Shown piece after piece: positions 42,333 through 51,533 of a stretch of 64,000 nucleotides of DNA. The DNA is taken from positions 434,001-498,000 of the forward strand of contig JADJAG010000005.1 of assembly GCA_016704325.1 (NCBI GenBank), in the 5' to 3' direction. Every line of letters starts with the position of its first letter. The first letter of the stretch is position 1. The DNA comes from Chitinophagaceae bacterium. GTDB lineage: Bacteria > Bacteroidota > Bacteroidia > Chitinophagales > UBA10324. The position numbers and the translations under genes are program-made. Below the pieces are notes generated by a model. The model saw only the letters and a list, made by a program, of their open reading frames with translations. It ran no database searches and was not told where the DNA came from.

Positions 42333-43049
42333 ATGACCCGGTTAAGTGTAAATATCAACAAGTTCGCAACGCTTAGAAATGCCAGGGGCAATAACCTTCC
42401 TGATATAGTGAAAGCTGCGAAAGATTGTGAACGGTTTGGCGCTGAAGGAATAACGGTACATCCACGGCCGGATGAGCGACACATCCGTTACGAGGATGTG
42501 CTGATGCTGAAAGAAGTAGTGAACACAGAATTTAATATCGAAGGTTTTCCTGACCAGCGGTTCATGGATTTGGTATTGCAGGTGAAGCCGGCGCAGGTAA
42601 CACTTGTTCCGGATGCACCGGAGGTATTAACCAGCAACCATGGCTGGGATACGCTCAGCAATGCATCTTTCTTGTCAGAGAAAATAATTGCATTACAGTC
42701 TTCCGGAATACGGGTTTCTCTTTTTATTGATCCCGTAGCTCCGTTTATTGAAGGAGCAGGAAAGGTGGGTACTGACAGGATTGAATTTTATACAGGGCCT
42801 TATGCTGCTGCTTTTCCAATAAATAAAGAGAAAGCCATTAGCGATTATGTTATAGCTGCAAAATTTGCTACCAGCCTGGGGCTTGGTATTAATGCCGGTC
42901 ATGATCTCAATTTAAGCAACTTGCGGTATTTCAATCAGCAGGTAACTGATTTAATGGAAGTTTCCATCGGACATGCAATTATTTGCGATGCGATTTATCT
43001 CGGGCTGGAGAATACCATTCAACTCTACCTTCGGGCACTGAACTCCTGA
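42333..43049 (+). CDS. pdxJ: Pyridoxine 5'-phosphate synthase
   Basis: 238 residues, normal for PdxJ. LSVNINKFATLRNARG at the N-terminus, FGAEGITVHPRPDERHIRYEDV, FNIEGFPD, VTLVPDAPEVLTSNHGWD, RVSLFIDP, RIEFYTGPYA, GLGINAGHDLNLSN and EVSIGHAIICDAIYLGLE are all family signatures. It condenses deoxyxylulose 5-phosphate with 3-amino-1-hydroxyacetone phosphate to give vitamin B6. The gene sits 17 bases past the ahcY terminator and ends at a bidirectional terminator shared with rplS. pdxA is not in the window. Confidence 0.97.
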   Translation: MTRLSVNINKFATLRNARGNNLPDIVKAAKDCERFGAEGITVHPRPDERHIRYEDVLMLKEVVNTEFNIEGFPDQRFMDLVLQVKPAQVTLVPDAPEVLTSNHGWDTLSNASFLSEKIIALQSSGIRVSLFIDPVAPFIEGAGKVGTDRIEFYTGPYAAAFPINKEKAISDYVIAAKFATSLGLGINAGHDLNLSNLRYFNQQVTDLMEVSIGHAIICDAIYLGLENTIQLYLRALNS

Positions 43050-43074
43050 TTTGAATGGATATTGCGCCAAAAGC

Positions 43075-43107
43075 AAAACCCCGTTCATATATAATGAACG
43101 GGGTTTT
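43075..43107. terminator. Bidirectional terminator between pdxJ and rplS
   Basis: AAAACCCCGTTCAT (43075-43088), loop ATATA, ATGAACGGGGTTTT (43094-43107): a perfect 14-bp stem with A and T flanks serving both convergent genes. Confidence 0.92.
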
Positions 43108-43129
43108 ATTTTAAAGAAACGGTACAGTA

Positions 43130-43510
43130 CTAACCTTTATCAGCAACCTCTGCAGTAGCAGTGGGCATTCGCTTTTCTTTAATACGCGCTTTCTTTCCCT
43201 TCAAATCACGAATGTAGTAAATGCGCGCCCTGCGTACTTTACCATGTTTATTTATGTCAATACTGTCAATACTCGGTGAAAACAAAGGAAAAACCCGCTC
43301 AACACCCACGCCATTAGATATTTTGCGTACGGTAAATGTTTGTGTCGCTCCCTGTCCTTTTCTTTGAATTACTTCGCCACGATAAGCCTGAATACGCTCC
43401 TTGGTACCTTCAAGAATCTTATAGTTTACCGTTACATTATCACCTGCTCTAAATGCTGGATAATCTTTTTTTTGAGTCACCTCCTGGTGAAAAAATTTAA
43501 TCGCGTCCAT
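43130..43510 (-). CDS. rplS: 50S ribosomal protein L19
   Basis: 126 residues. Core L19 motifs: FRAGDNVTVNYKILEGTKERIQAYRGEVI, TFTVRKISNGVGVERVFPLFSPSID and RRARIYYIRDLKGKKARIKEK. It lies at the interface of the two ribosomal subunits. The C-terminal tail (MPTATAEVADKG) is a short extension. In many bacteria rplS follows rpsP-rimM-trmD; here it is alone with its own promoter and terminator. Confidence 0.98.
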   Translation of the reverse strand: MDAIKFFHQEVTQKKDYPAFRAGDNVTVNYKILEGTKERIQAYRGEVIQRKGQGATQTFTVRKISNGVGVERVFPLFSPSIDSIDINKHGKVRRARIYYIRDLKGKKARIKEKRMPTATAEVADKG

Positions 43511-43533
43511 TTCGGGGTCTTTTTAAGAGAGCG

Positions 43534-43541
43534 CAAAGATA
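43534..43541 (-). promoter_or_regulatory. -7 promoter element of rplS
   Basis: Minus-strand TATCTTTG, exact match, 23 bases before ATG 43510. Confidence 0.7.
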
Positions 43542-43761
43542 TGTTTTTTACCGAATAATGGTTGCTCACGCACTTTTTTATTCATTACAGAATTGAATTC
43601 AAACCAGACAAAATAAAGAACCTGTAGAATTCGAAATGGACCAAATAGACAGCAAAATCAATTTATTCCAGACTTTATCAATGCAAATTGAATCTCTGGA
43701 TGGTATTTGTCTGGCCTTTTTGCAATCAGTTCAAATCATTGACAGCGGTAGCAAATTATAC

Positions 43762-43769
43762 TATATTTG
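43762..43769 (+). promoter_or_regulatory. -7 promoter element of pckA
   Basis: TATATTTG, exact match, 31 bases before ATG 43801. It lies inside the longer open frame that begins at 43636, so that frame's extra 55 codons are not translated from this promoter. Confidence 0.75.
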
Positions 43770-43800
43770 CTGCCCTCCTTTTTTAACCAAACAACAAATT

Positions 43801-45414
43801 ATGATTCAAACAGGAACTAAGAATCCGGCGGCTGATTTAGCGGCCTACGGACTAAAAAATGTATCGAAAGCGCATTGGAACCTGAGCCAGGACGAATTGA
43901 TAGATATTTCAGTAGCATTGGGTCTGGGGAAAATCACTGATACTGGGGCATTGGCAGTGGATACCGGAGAATTTACCGGGCGCGCACCAAAAGACAAATT
44001 TTTTGTGAAGGACAGTATCACCGCTGATACCATTTATTGGGGTGATGTGAATGTCCCATTTGATGAAAGCAAGTTTCAAGGCTTATATGATAAACTCGCA
44101 GCCTATCTTTCCGCGAAAGAACTTTATGTAAAAGACGCGATTGCCTGTGCTGATCCGGCTTACCGGTTGAATGTAAGGCTCATAACTGAAATCCCCTGGG
44201 CAGCCATGTTTGCCGGTAATATGTTTATAAATCCGGCAACTGAAGAATTATCAACCATGCATCCTGACTGGGTGATCCTTCATGCCCCTTCCTTTAAAGC
44301 GGATCCTGCAGTAGATGGTACACGGCAGGGTAATTTCGCCATTTTGAATTTTACAAAGAAGGTAATCATCATTGGAGGTACTGCATACACCGGTGAAATA
44401 AAGAAAGGAATCTTTACCGTATTGAATTTTGAATTGCCACAGAACAGGGGAGTACTTGCCATGCACTGTTCTGCCAATGTGGGTGATGCAGGAGACACCG
44501 CTGTTTTCTTTGGCTTATCAGGAACCGGTAAAACCACATTAAGTGCTGATTCGAACAGGGGACTAATTGGAGATGATGAACATGGATGGGGTGATAGCAG
44601 CATCTTTAATTTTGAAGGTGGCTGTTATGCAAAATGTGTGAATCTTACCGAAGAAAAGGAACCACAGATTTTCCAGGCAATTAAACGAGGTGCTTTGCTG
44701 GAGAATATCCGGTTTTTCCCGGGAACCAATACCGTGAATTATGATGATATCTCCGTTACCGAAAATACACGCGTTTCGTACCCGATAGCGTTTATCAGTA
44801 ATGCGGTACAGCCCTCAGTAGGTAACATACCAAAGAATATTTTCTTTCTTACCTGTGATGCTTATGGCATTCTTCCTCCAATTTCAAAACTTACTCCCGG
44901 TCAGGCCATGTATTGGTTTCTATCAGGTTACACTGCAAAAGTTGCTGGTACGGAAGCAGGAATTACAGAACCTAAGACTACATTCTCTACTTGTTTTGGG
45001 GCGCCGTTTCTGCCGTTAAATCCAAACACCTATGCAGGTATGCTTGCTGAAAAAATCAGGAAGCATGGTGCTAATGTATGGCTGGTTAACACGGGATGGA
45101 CGGGTGGCCCTTATGGCATAGGAAGCAGAATGAAGCTGTCCTATACCCGCACCATGATTACGGAAGCACTGAAAGGTGACCTCGAAAAGGTGGAGTTTGA
45201 AACACACCCTGTTTTTGGAATGGTCTATCCCAAGAGTTGTCCTGATGTGCCTGCTGATGTGTTGAATCCGAGAAATACATGGGCTGATAAAAAGTTGTAC
45301 GATGAAAAGGCAAATAACCTGGCAAAGAAGTTTATCAAAAATTTTGAAAAATTTGCCCCAACAGCACATGCTGAGACTTTAGCTGCAGCACCTAAAGTGG
45401 TGGAAGTAGCTTAA
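43801..45414 (+). CDS. pckA: Phosphoenolpyruvate carboxykinase (ATP)
   Basis: 537 residues from ATG 43801, matching the usual length. Signatures: TGEFTGRAPKDKFFVKD, RLITEIPWAAMFAGNMF, the P-loop GLSGTGKTTLSADSNRGLIGDDEHGWG, NFEGGCYAKCVNL, NTRVSYPIAFI and WLVNTGWTGGPYGIGSRM. The Lys and Asp residues that bind metal and oxaloacetate are present. It converts oxaloacetate and ATP to phosphoenolpyruvate and CO2 for gluconeogenesis, or fixes CO2 in the reverse direction. A stretch at 43636-43800 stays open in frame but is upstream of the promoter. A strong terminator follows. Confidence 0.98.
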   Translation: MIQTGTKNPAADLAAYGLKNVSKAHWNLSQDELIDISVALGLGKITDTGALAVDTGEFTGRAPKDKFFVKDSITADTIYWGDVNVPFDESKFQGLYDKLAAYLSAKELYVKDAIACADPAYRLNVRLITEIPWAAMFAGNMFINPATEELSTMHPDWVILHAPSFKADPAVDGTRQGNFAILNFTKKVIIIGGTAYTGEIKKGIFTVLNFELPQNRGVLAMHCSANVGDAGDTAVFFGLSGTGKTTLSADSNRGLIGDDEHGWGDSSIFNFEGGCYAKCVNLTEEKEPQIFQAIKRGALLENIRFFPGTNTVNYDDISVTENTRVSYPIAFISNAVQPSVGNIPKNIFFLTCDAYGILPPISKLTPGQAMYWFLSGYTAKVAGTEAGITEPKTTFSTCFGAPFLPLNPNTYAGMLAEKIRKHGANVWLVNTGWTGGPYGIGSRMKLSYTRTMITEALKGDLEKVEFETHPVFGMVYPKSCPDVPADVLNPRNTWADKKLYDEKANNLAKKFIKNFEKFAPTAHAETLAAAPKVVEVA

Positions 45415-45436
45415 ATGATTAGGATGTTAGAAAATT

Positions 45437-45458
45437 AAGGGGCGAAAGCCCCTTTTTT
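45437..45458 (+). terminator. Terminator of pckA
   Basis: GGGGC (45439-45443), tetraloop GAAA, GCCCC (45448-45452), extended by AA/TT, then six T. A compact GNRA-loop hairpin. Confidence 0.88.
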
Positions 45459-45621
45459 ACGATTGATAATTGACTACTATGTTGGTCGTGAAACATGTAT
45501 TGGTACAGTAAACCTGAATGGCATGATTTCGTCTTGATAAAAATGGGTTATTGCATCAAACCAAGTATAATGCAACACTTAATTATGGCTATTAGCTTTT
45601 GCAGAGGGTAAAATAGGTAAG

Positions 45622-46344
45622 ATGGAATTGTATTGGGCACATAAACTGGATGGAGAACAAGTATTTCTTGATGCGGAAGAATCGCATCACTGTCTAAAAG
45701 TTATGCGTCATAAAAGAGGAGACCAGGTTGAGGTTACTGACGGCAATGGTAATAAGTATGTGGCAGTTATTCGCAATGAAGACAGAAATGGCTGCGAACT
45801 CCAAACCATTGAACTTTTAAAAAGTGAAAGCCCAAGATCGCCCTTATGTCACCTTGCCATTGCACCCACAAAAAGTATTGATCGTTTTGAGTGGTTTCTG
45901 GAGAAGGCAACAGAGATAGGCATTGCCGAAGTTACACCACTTATATGCCGGCGCTCTGAGCGGACACAGCTAAAACTTGAAAGATTGCGGAAGCAGGTAA
46001 TAGCCGCTATGAAGCAATCTCAACGTTGTTGGCTTCCAAAACTGCATGAATCTCAAAAGTTTGTTGATTTTATTCTTGCCACCGGATCGGGCAAACCTGA
46101 TCTGCAACCAGGCAATAAAATTATTTGCTATTGCGGACAGGAGACGCTCCCGATGTTGAAAAATGTTTACCGGCCTCAAACGAGGGTTGTAATCTTAATC
46201 GGTCCGGAAGGAGACTTTTCACCGGAGGAAGTCGAATTTGCGCTCACAAATGGTTTTTCCGGAGCTATGTTGGGTCCGGCAAGACTCAGAACGGAAACGG
46301 CAGGAGTTGTCGCTGCGCATACAGTACAAATGCTGAATGACTGA
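45622..46344 (+). CDS. rsmE: 16S rRNA (uracil(1498)-N(3))-methyltransferase
   Basis: 240 residues. The N-terminal PUA-like domain includes LDAEESHHCLKVMRHKRGDQVEVTDGNG. The C-terminal SPOUT knot has KSIDRFEWFLEKATEIGIAEVTPLIC, ERTQLKLERLRKQVIAAMKQSQR, VILIGPEGDFSPEEVEFAL and GPARLRTETAGVVAAH. These match RsmE, which methylates U1498 of 16S rRNA. The gene appears independent, 207 bases after pckA, and is followed by the DUF4159 gene in the same direction. Confidence 0.97.
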   Translation: MELYWAHKLDGEQVFLDAEESHHCLKVMRHKRGDQVEVTDGNGNKYVAVIRNEDRNGCELQTIELLKSESPRSPLCHLAIAPTKSIDRFEWFLEKATEIGIAEVTPLICRRSERTQLKLERLRKQVIAAMKQSQRCWLPKLHESQKFVDFILATGSGKPDLQPGNKIICYCGQETLPMLKNVYRPQTRVVILIGPEGDFSPEEVEFALTNGFSGAMLGPARLRTETAGVVAAHTVQMLND

Positions 46345-46421
46345 GTATTATCCTTCTTAATTTTTATCATGTAATTTGAGCTTGTTTGTTTCGTTCATCT
46401 AGCTTACTTAATTTTCCGGTT

Positions 46422-47084
46422 ATGAGGTTATGGTTGTTTCTCGCTGTTACATTGCTTTTTGTCGCATTTTCTCCCGCACCTACGCTTAAGTTTGCCTTGC
46501 TGAAATACAAAGGCGGAGGTGATTGGTACAATGATGTGAACTCTTTGAAGAACCTGGCGAAATTCTGCAATGATAACCTGGGCACCAATTTTGATCTGGA
46601 GCATGCTGTCGTAGAACCTTCCAGCCCGGACTTATTCAACTATCCTTTTGTATATCTCACAGGGCATGGAAATTTTACGTTGGACAACGAGGAAGCAGCT
46701 AATTTACGCGCCTACCTCTCCGGCGGTGGATTCCTCTTTATAAATGATGATTATGGAATAGATCCTTATGCACGCCTCGCCATGAAAAAAGTATTCCCGG
46801 ATTTAGATTTTGTGGAATTACCATTTTCTCACCCCGTCTATCATCAAAAATTTGATTTCCCAAACGGGCTTCCTAAGGTTCATGAACATGAGAATAAAAC
46901 GCCCCGAGGATATGGATTGATCTATGAAGGCCGCCTTGTTTGTTTTTACAATTATGAATGCGACCTGGGCGATGGATGGGATGATGTACACAATGATGCA
47001 CCGGTTGCCAGGCAAAAAGCGCTGCAGATGGGTGCTAATATTGTTCAGTATGTATTTTCACTTAATGGGGAGAAAGGGACTTGA
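46422..47084 (+). CDS. DUF4159 family exported protein
   Basis: 220 residues from ATG 46422, giving the signal peptide RLWLFLAVTLLFVAFSPAP; a start at 46386 would add an unlikely leader. Core: FALLKYKGGGDWYNDVNSLKNLAKF, PDLFNYPFVYLTGHGNFTL, LRAYLSGGGFLFINDDYG, HPVYHQKFDF and YEGRLVCFYNYECDLGDGWDD. This is the DUF4159 pattern, a ThuA/glutamine-amidotransferase-like fold seen in Bacteroidota, often near MoxR-type ATPase and vWA genes. Those genes are not present here. Function unknown. Confidence 0.88.
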   Translation: MRLWLFLAVTLLFVAFSPAPTLKFALLKYKGGGDWYNDVNSLKNLAKFCNDNLGTNFDLEHAVVEPSSPDLFNYPFVYLTGHGNFTLDNEEAANLRAYLSGGGFLFINDDYGIDPYARLAMKKVFPDLDFVELPFSHPVYHQKFDFPNGLPKVHEHENKTPRGYGLIYEGRLVCFYNYECDLGDGWDDVHNDAPVARQKALQMGANIVQYVFSLNGEKGT

Positions 47085-47114
47085 AGTGAAATTTGGTATG
47101 GGGAATGGAAAGAT

Positions 47115-47178
47115 GGTTAAATGGTTAAATGGTTAAATTGTTAAATTGCTAAATTGTTGAATTGTTAAATGGTTATGG
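47115..47178. repeat. Octamer minisatellite, eight units
   Basis: Eight consecutive 8-base units, three exact GGTTAAAT followed by variants TGTTAAAT, TGCTAAAT, TGTTGAAT, TGTTAAAT and GGTTATGG. The same octamer occurs in the opposite orientation at 19483-19514. It lies between the convergent DUF4159 and pyrD genes. Confidence 0.85.
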
Positions 47179-47236
47179 TTGAGATGAGTGGTTATCTTTC
47201 GGTCAACCATATTAAATGTTTTTGATAAAAGGTGCT

Positions 47237-48292
47237 TCAATTTTTTTTATCAGTTTTTGCTGCCCGGAGTATTGCCCGGTTTATTTTTTTGATAAGAGAA
47301 GGGCCTTCATAAATTAACCCTGTATATACTTGTATAATATCTGCTCCGGCATCCAACTTATGAAGTGCATCTTTCGATGAATGAATTCCACCAACACCAA
47401 TAATTGCAAACTTTTGCTGTGATTTTGATTTCAGGTACCTTATAATTTCTGTTGCACGATCTGTGAGTGGCTTGCCGCTAAGTCCACCGGCACCATATTT
47501 CTCTAACAGTCCGCTAGCTGTTTTCAAACCTGCTCTCGAAATTGTAGTATTGGTAGCAATAACGCCAGCCAAACCGGTACTTATTACGATTTCAGCTATT
47601 TCATCCAGCTGGGTAAATGTAAGGTCTGGTGCAATTTTTAACAGTATCGGTTTTGGAGATGGACGAAGGTGATTTAATTCCTGTAGCCGAACAAGTAATT
47701 GAGTGAGGGGTTCTTTCTCTTGCAAAGCCCGAAGCCCTGGTGTATTGGGCGAACTTACATTCACTACAAAATAATCTACATAGTCAAACAGCTTTTCAAA
47801 ACAGATCTCATAATCCTTAGTTGCATTTTCTATAGGCGTCGTTTTGTTTTTCCCGATGTTACCGCCAATGATCAAACCTTTCCGTTCAAATTGTCTTAAG
47901 CGGTTAACCACCACATCAACGCCCTGATTGTTAAAGCCCATTCTGTTGATCAGCGCAACATCTGCAGGCAACCGAAAAGAACGGGGTCGATCATTTCCCG
48001 GTTGTGGCAACGGTGTTACTGTTCCAACTTCAATACTGCCAAAACCTAACACAGACATGGCATGAATGTGTTTTGCATCTTTGTCAAAACCGGCAGCCAG
48101 GCCCACAGGATTTATGAAATGAAGTCCGGCTACATTTTTTTCCAATGCAGCACTTTCTACTACCCATAACTTACGTAACAGCCATTCGCCTCCGGGTATC
48201 TTCAGGATGAGCTCAAGCAGCCAGATAACAAGTTCATGAGCGCTTTCAGGAGAAAGGAGAAAAAATAGCGGCTTGAGAAATAGTTTGTACAC
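47237..48292 (-). CDS. pyrD: Dihydroorotate dehydrogenase (quinone), class 2
   Basis: 351 residues from a GTG at 48292 (MYKLFLKPLFFLLSPESAHE). The longer TTG at 48313 lies within the promoter and is rejected. The N-terminal helices typical of class 2 enzymes precede the barrel. FMN and substrate motifs: GLAAGFDKDA, IEVGTVTPLPQPGNDRPRSFRLP, NRMGFNNQG, NVSSPNTPGLRALQ with the catalytic Ser, VIATNTT and GVGGIHSSKDA. It oxidises dihydroorotate with quinone at the inner membrane for pyrimidine synthesis. Single gene, convergent with the DUF4159 gene. Confidence 0.96.
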   Translation of the reverse strand: MYKLFLKPLFFLLSPESAHELVIWLLELILKIPGGEWLLRKLWVVESAALEKNVAGLHFINPVGLAAGFDKDAKHIHAMSVLGFGSIEVGTVTPLPQPGNDRPRSFRLPADVALINRMGFNNQGVDVVVNRLRQFERKGLIIGGNIGKNKTTPIENATKDYEICFEKLFDYVDYFVVNVSSPNTPGLRALQEKEPLTQLLVRLQELNHLRPSPKPILLKIAPDLTFTQLDEIAEIVISTGLAGVIATNTTISRAGLKTASGLLEKYGAGGLSGKPLTDRATEIIRYLKSKSQQKFAIIGVGGIHSSKDALHKLDAGADIIQVYTGLIYEGPSLIKKINRAILRAAKTDKKN

Positions 48293-48310
48293 CCTGGAGT
48301 AACTTCGGGG

Positions 48311-48318
48311 CAAAAATA
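48311..48318 (-). promoter_or_regulatory. -7 promoter element of pyrD
   Basis: Minus-strand TATTTTTG, exact match, 18 bases before GTG 48292. A TTG start at 48313 overlaps the element itself. Confidence 0.75.
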
Positions 48319-48392
48319 GGGTTCGCCTTTGAAAGCATTTGATGAAATTTCAAAAACGGCAGTGCTAATTATTCACATACGATTACTCAAGC

Positions 48393-49667
48393 ATGACTAT
48401 GAACAGTAAAATACCATTGGCAGAACGGATGCGCCCTGAGTCACTTGATGATTTTATCGGGCAGGAGCACCTGGTAGGGAAAACAGCTGCTTTACGAACC
48501 CTGATTGAAAAGAAGCAAGTGCCATCTATGATTTTATGGGGTCCGCCCGGAGTGGGCAAAACCACCCTTGCACAGATTATAGCTAAAGAAGTGGGGCTGC
48601 CATTCTTTACATTGAGTGCTATCAGTTCAGGCGTAAAGGATGTGCGTGACGTGATTGCAACTGCAAAACTGTCGGGTAAGGCAGTATTGTTCATTGACGA
48701 GATCCATCGTTTCAGTAAATCACAGCAGGATTCACTGTTGGGTGCCGTTGAAAAGGGCATTGTGATACTCATTGGAGCTACAACGGAAAACCCGTCTTTC
48801 GAAGTGATCTCGCCTTTGTTATCGCGCTGCCAGGTATATGTGCTAAAGGATCTGGATACTGGGCATTTGCTCGCACTCCTTAACCGGGCAATCAGTAAGG
48901 ATGAGATTCTTTCCAAAGAGAGGATAAATTTATCAGAGTATAATGTATTAGTTCGTTTGAGCGGAGGCGATGCCAGGAAGCTGCTTAACTTGTTTGAAAT
49001 AATAGCGGATTCACTTGATACGGGAATTGAAAAGCTGATCACCGACAAAGTGGTTAACAGCGTGGCACAAAAGAAAATGGCCTTGTATGATAAATCCGGC
49101 GAGCAACACTATGATATCATTTCGGCATTTATCAAATCGATGCGCGGCAGCGATCCGAATGCAGCAGTGTATTGGCTGGCAAGGATGCTGGAAGGAGGAG
49201 AAGATCCAAAGTTTATCGCAAGAAGAATGTTGATTCTTGCTTCGGAAGATATTGGCAATGCCAACCCTACCGCGCTCGTGCTTGCCAACAATTGCTTTGC
49301 TGCGATTGCCGTAATAGGTTATCCGGAATGCAGGATTATCTTATCGCAAACCGCCATTTATCTTGCCACCTCACCCAAAAGTAATGCATCGTATATGGCT
49401 ATTGAAGATGCATTGAGCCTGGTACGCCAGCAAGGTGATCTGCCTGTTCCGCTGCATTTGCGCAACGCACCCACTAAGTTGATGAAAGAACTGAATTATG
49501 GGAAAGATTATCAGTACGCACATTCCTTTGCCGATAATTTCACGCTGCTGGAGTATCTTCCTGATAAGATTAGTGGTGCAAAACTGTATGATCCGGGCAA
49601 CAACTCCAGGGAACAGGAAATGCGCGACTTCCTGAAAAAAAGATGGAAGGATAAGTATGACTATTAG
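48393..49667 (+). CDS. rarA: Replication-associated recombination protein A (AAA ATPase)
   Basis: 424 residues. PLAERMRPESLDDFIGQEHL at the N-terminus, Walker A LWGPPGVGKTTLA, Walker B VLFIDEIHRFSKSQQD, sensor IGATTENPSFEVISPLLSRC, then the C-terminal domain YDIISAFIKSMRGSDPNAAVYWLARM and RRMLILASEDIGNANP. RarA (MgsA/WRNIP1 family) acts at stalled forks with SSB. Divergent from pyrD. Start ATG 48393. Confidence 0.97.
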   Translation: MTMNSKIPLAERMRPESLDDFIGQEHLVGKTAALRTLIEKKQVPSMILWGPPGVGKTTLAQIIAKEVGLPFFTLSAISSGVKDVRDVIATAKLSGKAVLFIDEIHRFSKSQQDSLLGAVEKGIVILIGATTENPSFEVISPLLSRCQVYVLKDLDTGHLLALLNRAISKDEILSKERINLSEYNVLVRLSGGDARKLLNLFEIIADSLDTGIEKLITDKVVNSVAQKKMALYDKSGEQHYDIISAFIKSMRGSDPNAAVYWLARMLEGGEDPKFIARRMLILASEDIGNANPTALVLANNCFAAIAVIGYPECRIILSQTAIYLATSPKSNASYMAIEDALSLVRQQGDLPVPLHLRNAPTKLMKELNYGKDYQYAHSFADNFTLLEYLPDKISGAKLYDPGNNSREQEMRDFLKKRWKDKYDY

Positions 49668-49896
49668 ATTTTAGTAAAAAGGTTTTGTCTGAAATGATGC
49701 CAATTACCTAACGATCTTAAAATAATGATTCAATTATTCTCATTCTGTAACTTTCCGGATAGTGCGGGTTTTGTTTAGCTATTTCATTCATGTGATCCTT
49801 CACTTATTTTAAAGAATAGTGTTACAGATCGATTATTTGTCACGCATCTGATGCCATCATAAAAATCGCGTTAACCCGTTATCTTTAACGTTTCTA

Positions 49897-51375
49897 ATGG
49901 GAATAGTAAAAAGACAAAGTGTTCAGACTTCAATTATCTCTTATATCGGAGTGCTGATTGGATATGTGAACCTGATTCTTTTGTTTCCTAAGTTTCTTAC
50001 CCCGGAGGAATTCGGACTTACCAGGCTTATTATTTCTGTAGGTGTAATCTTCTCACAGCTTTCACTGCTTGGAACCTCTATTTCCATCCTCCGCTTTTTT
50101 CCATATCTGGAAAGTAAGAAATTACAGCATCATGGCTTACTTACTTTCCTGTTGCTGATATCATTAATTGGATTCCTCTTCTTTACTGTTGTTCTCGTTC
50201 TGTTTCGTGGTGCCGTTACCAGTTTGTTTATTGATAAGTCGGCGCTGTTTGTTGAGTATTACTATTATGTGTTTCCCCTTACCTTTTTTCTCATGGTGTA
50301 TGAGTTGTTCTTCATGTATATGAGGGCACTCTATAAGAATGTAGTAGCTATTCTTATAAAAGAAGTAGTTCTCCGGTTGTTGCAAACCGGCGCTTTGCTG
50401 CTGCTGATTGCCGGCCTGGTAGATTTCAACGGTTTCTTCCTGCTGTTCATTGGAAGCTATCTGGTTCATACCCTGGCTATTCTGGCTTATGCTTTTTATT
50501 TGAAGCAGCTTTTCATTTTTTCCAGGATAGATTTTAAGGGAATAGTTTCCGCGAAAGGGATTATGCGTTATTCCATGTTTCTTTTTGTGGCGGCATTGGC
50601 ATTTTATTATACTTCCAATGTAGATCAGATCATGCTGGGTGCCATGCTGGGACTTGAAAGCAATGCAGTTTATTCTATTGCATTTTTTATCGGAACCATG
50701 ATACAGATTCCCGGTAGGGCTATGAACCAGGTTGCATTGCCCATCATAACAGATGGATGGAAGCGGAATGATTTGAAACAGTTGCAAAACCTGTATACGC
50801 AAACATCGTTGAACCAATTAATTATTGGCGGATTTATTTTCCTGGTTGTGTGGATCAATCTTGATTTGCTGCTGAGTTTCCTTTCGGAGGAATATCAGGA
50901 AGTGCACATATTGGTGATTATTGTCGGGTTGGGTAAATTGTTTGACCTGGCAACAGGTGTTAATGGTGAAATGCTCGCACTCTCAAAGCATTCTAAAGTG
51001 ACGATGGTAACGAACGTGATCCTGATTGTGGTTTCCACCCTTGCAAATTTTCTCTTGATTCCTGTCTGGGGAATTGCCGGTTCGGCATTGGCAACAGCAC
51101 TTTCTCTGATACTCTATAATACAATTCGTATGACTTTCCTCTACAAAAAATACGGCCTTCAGCCTTTTAGTACCAATACTTGGAAGGCACTGCTTTTACT
51201 TATTGCCGGATTTGCCGCTTACTATGTGTTGCCTCTGACTGAAAACCGATGGTTCAATGGTTTTTATCAAACTGCATTTGTTACCATACTCATGGTTGCA
51301 TCATTAATTTACTTCAGAATTTCTCCTGATATTATGGCTTCTTATCACTGGCTGAGGAATAAACTTAACTTATAA
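49897..51375 (+). CDS. Polysaccharide/oligosaccharide flippase (Wzx-like, MOP superfamily)
   Basis: 492 residues with about 12-14 hydrophobic helices spread over the whole length. The start GIVKRQSVQTSIISYIGVLIGYVNLILLFP with a following LTPEEFGLTRLI is typical of the polysaccharide biosynthesis (RfbX/Wzx) family. GAMLGLESNAVYSIAFFIGTMIQIPGRAMN and GIAGSALATALSLILYN are also characteristic. It would move a lipid-linked sugar across the inner membrane. No other glycan genes flank it, which is unusual for a Wzx. A TATCTTTA near-match promoter lies just before the ATG. The T9SS type-B cluster follows on the same strand. Confidence 0.88.
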   Translation: MGIVKRQSVQTSIISYIGVLIGYVNLILLFPKFLTPEEFGLTRLIISVGVIFSQLSLLGTSISILRFFPYLESKKLQHHGLLTFLLLISLIGFLFFTVVLVLFRGAVTSLFIDKSALFVEYYYYVFPLTFFLMVYELFFMYMRALYKNVVAILIKEVVLRLLQTGALLLLIAGLVDFNGFFLLFIGSYLVHTLAILAYAFYLKQLFIFSRIDFKGIVSAKGIMRYSMFLFVAALAFYYTSNVDQIMLGAMLGLESNAVYSIAFFIGTMIQIPGRAMNQVALPIITDGWKRNDLKQLQNLYTQTSLNQLIIGGFIFLVVWINLDLLLSFLSEEYQEVHILVIIVGLGKLFDLATGVNGEMLALSKHSKVTMVTNVILIVVSTLANFLLIPVWGIAGSALATALSLILYNTIRMTFLYKKYGLQPFSTNTWKALLLLIAGFAAYYVLPLTENRWFNGFYQTAFVTILMVASLIYFRISPDIMASYHWLRNKLNL

Positions 51376-51533
51376 TATAGTATAATATTAGTATTTGAAG
51401 GTAGGATTTTAGCACTAGCAGACTGAAATAAATTGATCTTTTTTAGCTGATTGTGTATATCCTCTCACTTGTGTTTGTTAATATTAACAGTATCGTTTAC
51501 CTTCGGGGTACTTTTTACCACTATACTGAAAAA

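Noticed and set aside
43636..43800. N-terminal extension of pckA
   Set aside because: The exact promoter element at 43762-43769 lies inside it, and ATG 43801 gives the normal enzyme length.
47115..47178. Possible CRISPR-like array
   Set aside because: The 8-base units are contiguous with no spacers, so it is a minisatellite.
48383..49048. 221-codon frame opposite rarA
   Set aside because: Antisense shadow of a clear AAA ATPase gene; no recognisable domain.
50164..50817. 217-codon frame opposite the flippase gene
   Set aside because: Composition (Gln, Asn, Lys, His rich) is that of complementary membrane-protein codons; no domain.
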